Shown: piece after piece, positions 62,783-64,000 of the stretch | Layout: each line of letters starts with the position of its first letter | How positions within the stretch are numbered: the first letter of the stretch is position 1 | NCBI RefSeq assembly: GCF_012844235.1 | Contig: NZ_JABAGR010000005.1 | Span: 124,001-188,000 of the forward strand | Direction: 5' to 3' | Length of the DNA: 64,000 nucleotides | DNA from: Parafannyhessea umbonata | GTDB taxonomy: Bacteria > Actinomycetota > Coriobacteriia > Coriobacteriales > Atopobiaceae | The notes under the pieces: generated by a model | Databases searched by the model: none | Told to the model about the DNA's origin: nothing | Seen by the model: only the letters and a program-made list of their open reading frames with translations | Translations under genes and position numbers: made by a program

Positions 62783-64000
62783 GGGCGCGAGGAACGGGCG
62801 CCGCAACCGCGGCCGGGCTCTCCGCCGCCGCGTTCGCAATCGGCGACATCGCCGCCGCTGCACTGCCAGCCGGCGCGCCCGCCGACCCGGAATCCACGGT
62901 TCGTAGAGTCCTTTCAGGAATCATCGCGGGGACCGCCTCGCCGAGCGCGGAGCCGATCCCGCTCGCCGTCGGGCTAGCCTGCGCCGCGGGAGTCTGGCTC
63001 GCCTGGGCGAGGAGGCTCTCTCTCGCCGGGGAGCACAGGAGCGGCGAGGAGCACGGCAGCGCTAGGTGGGCGAGCCCGAGGGAAGCCGGGGCGTTCGCCG
63101 ACCGTGGGGACCCAAGGAACAACATCATCCTCACGCAGCACGTTTCCCTCGCCATGTCCAGGGCAGACCACAACCCCAGGCTCGAGCGCAACAGGAATGT
63201 CCTCGTGATCGGAGGGTCCGGCTCCGGCAAGACCCGCTCCTACGTGATCCCCAACGTCCTACAGATGAACGCGAGCCTCCTGGTGACCGACCCCAAGGGC
63301 ACGCTCGAGGCCGAGCTGGGGCCGGCCCTGCGCTCCGCCGGCTACGAGGTCGCCAGGATCGACACCGTGGACTTCGGCCGCTCGGCGCGCTACAACCCGC
63401 TCGCCTACGTGCGCACGCAGCAGGACGTGCTCGAGGTCGTCGACTGCATCATCGCCAACACCACGAGGGAGGGCTCCTCCTCGGCGGACCCGTTCTGGGA
63501 GAACGCAGAGAGGCTCCTCTACAGCGCGCTCGTGGCATACCTCGTCTGGCACTGCCCGGAGGCCGACAGGAACCTCCCGGGCCTCATGACGCTCCTCTCG
63601 CTGGCGTCGGCGAGCGAGGGGGACGAGAGCTACAGGAGCCCACTCGACGTGCTCTTCGACGAGCTCGAGACGGGAAAGAGGTGCGTCGTCGGCGATTGCC
63701 CCCGCGACGTGGGCGCGCGCTCCTTCTCGGGCGGGAGCCGAGTTACGTGGGTCAGGGTCGCGGAGCCGCTCGCGCCGGAGGAGGACTTCGCGCTCGGCCG
63801 CTACCGCGCCTTCAGGGTCGCCGCGGGCAGGACCCTCAAGTCGATAATCATCAGCTGCAACGCGAGGCTCGCCCCGCTCGGCGGCGAGGAGATCCGACGC
63901 GTCCTCTCGGGCGACGACCTCGGGATCGACCTCATGGGCGAGCCGGGCCGCAGGGTCGCGGTCTTCGCCACCACGTCGGATACGAACGGGACCTTCTCGT
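62779..64000 (+). CDS. VirD4/TraG (PcfC)-type coupling ATPase, 3' end outside window
   Basis: At least 407 residues from GTG 62779 with no stop before the edge. Two N-terminal hydrophobic spans, then GSARWASPREAGAF, NNIILTQHVSL, Walker A VLVIGGSGSGKTRSYV, LLVTDPKGTLEAE, ADPFWENAERLLYSALVAYL and SIIISCNARLAPL follow the PcfC pattern closely. It pumps the nicked strand to the secretion channel. Overlap with the PcfB-like gene shows coupling. Confidence 0.92.
   Translation, partial: MRARGTGAATAAGLSAAAFAIGDIAAAALPAGAPADPESTVRRVLSGIIAGTASPSAEPIPLAVGLACAAGVWLAWARRLSLAGEHRSGEEHGSARWASPREAGAFADRGDPRNNIILTQHVSLAMSRADHNPRLERNRNVLVIGGSGSGKTRSYVIPNVLQMNASLLVTDPKGTLEAELGPALRSAGYEVARIDTVDFGRSARYNPLAYVRTQQDVLEVVDCIIANTTREGSSSADPFWENAERLLYSALVAYLVWHCPEADRNLPGLMTLLSLASASEGDESYRSPLDVLFDELETGKRCVVGDCPRDVGARSFSGGSRVTWVRVAEPLAPEEDFALGRYRAFRVAAGRTLKSIIISCNARLAPLGGEEIRRVLSGDDLGIDLMGEPGRRVAVFATTSDTNGTFS

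Larger units (their letters stand above)
57576..64000. mobile_element. Left part of a putative integrative conjugative element at tRNA-Pro
   Basis: Starts at the tRNA-Pro 3' end and runs off the window. Contents: tRNA-proximal direct repeats, three excisionase-like HTH genes, a winged-helix gene with phased palindromes, a DnaC-like loader, a cargo gene, and the PcfB-like and VirD4/PcfC pair known from Tn1549-type elements. Integrase, relaxase and T4SS are not visible and would have to lie to the right. Codon choice shifts to AGG/ATA-rich use. Confidence 0.75.

Overview
This 64-kb window is a high-GC bacterial chromosome segment. The gene order is strikingly Bacillus-like (rpsP-khpA-rimM-trmD; rplS-rnhB; dprA-trmFO-xerC; rpsB-tsf-pyrH-frr-uppS-cdsA-dxr-rseP-proS; scpA-scpB-rluB-cmk; der-gpsA). 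Base composition, frequent GTG/TTG starts and anaerobic metabolism (pyruvate phosphate dikinase, IspG/IspH, the anaerobic three-gene glycerol-3-phosphate dehydrogenase type) point to an anaerobic actinomycete of class Coriobacteriia (Olsenella/Atopobium-like). That assignment is an inference; no rRNA is present.

Layout. 0-11 kb: start of a response regulator on the minus strand, then a ribosome/tRNA maturation operon with signal peptidase I, glyQS, a half-length PpsR-like regulator, ppdK, dgt and rplS. 11-17 kb: rnhB, yraN, comM, dprA, trmFO, xerC (DNA processing and competence). 17-28 kb: rpsB-tsf, then pyrH-frr-uppS-cdsA-dxr-rseP-ispG-proS (translation, undecaprenyl/phospholipid/MEP isoprenoid synthesis, intramembrane proteolysis). 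28-31 kb: an FMN alpha-hydroxyacid oxidoreductase, tRNA-Val, a small 4-TM protein and a tandemly duplicated tRNA-Ala/tRNA-Ile2 block. 31-53 kb: dense plus-strand array with an ABC-F ATPase, M50 protease, scpAB, rluB, a cmk-plsC fusion, ispH, der, plsY, gpsA, rpe, a cysteine desulfurase, a zinc-ribbon coiled-coil protein, coaBC, nfo, a second ABC-F and a heterodimeric ABC exporter. 53-57.4 kb: GlpA/GlpB-like/DUF1667 genes, an alkyltransferase-like protein and a hotdog thioesterase.

From tRNA-Pro (57.5 kb) to the right edge lies what looks like the left part of an integrative conjugative element: tRNA-proximal direct repeats, three small excisionase-like HTH genes, a winged-helix gene whose 3' end holds helically phased palindromes, a DnaC-like loader, a DUF4236 cargo gene, a PcfB-like protein and a VirD4/PcfC coupling ATPase that runs off the window.

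The most unusual signal is a short dispersed DNA motif, GGCGAGAAGGRC. It occurs at least seven times exactly, in both orientations, with several near copies. Copies sit in linkers and termini of unrelated proteins, and related inverted copies form hairpins between genes. None is seen in the element. The pattern resembles DNA-uptake sequences of other phyla, and the window also carries comM and dprA.
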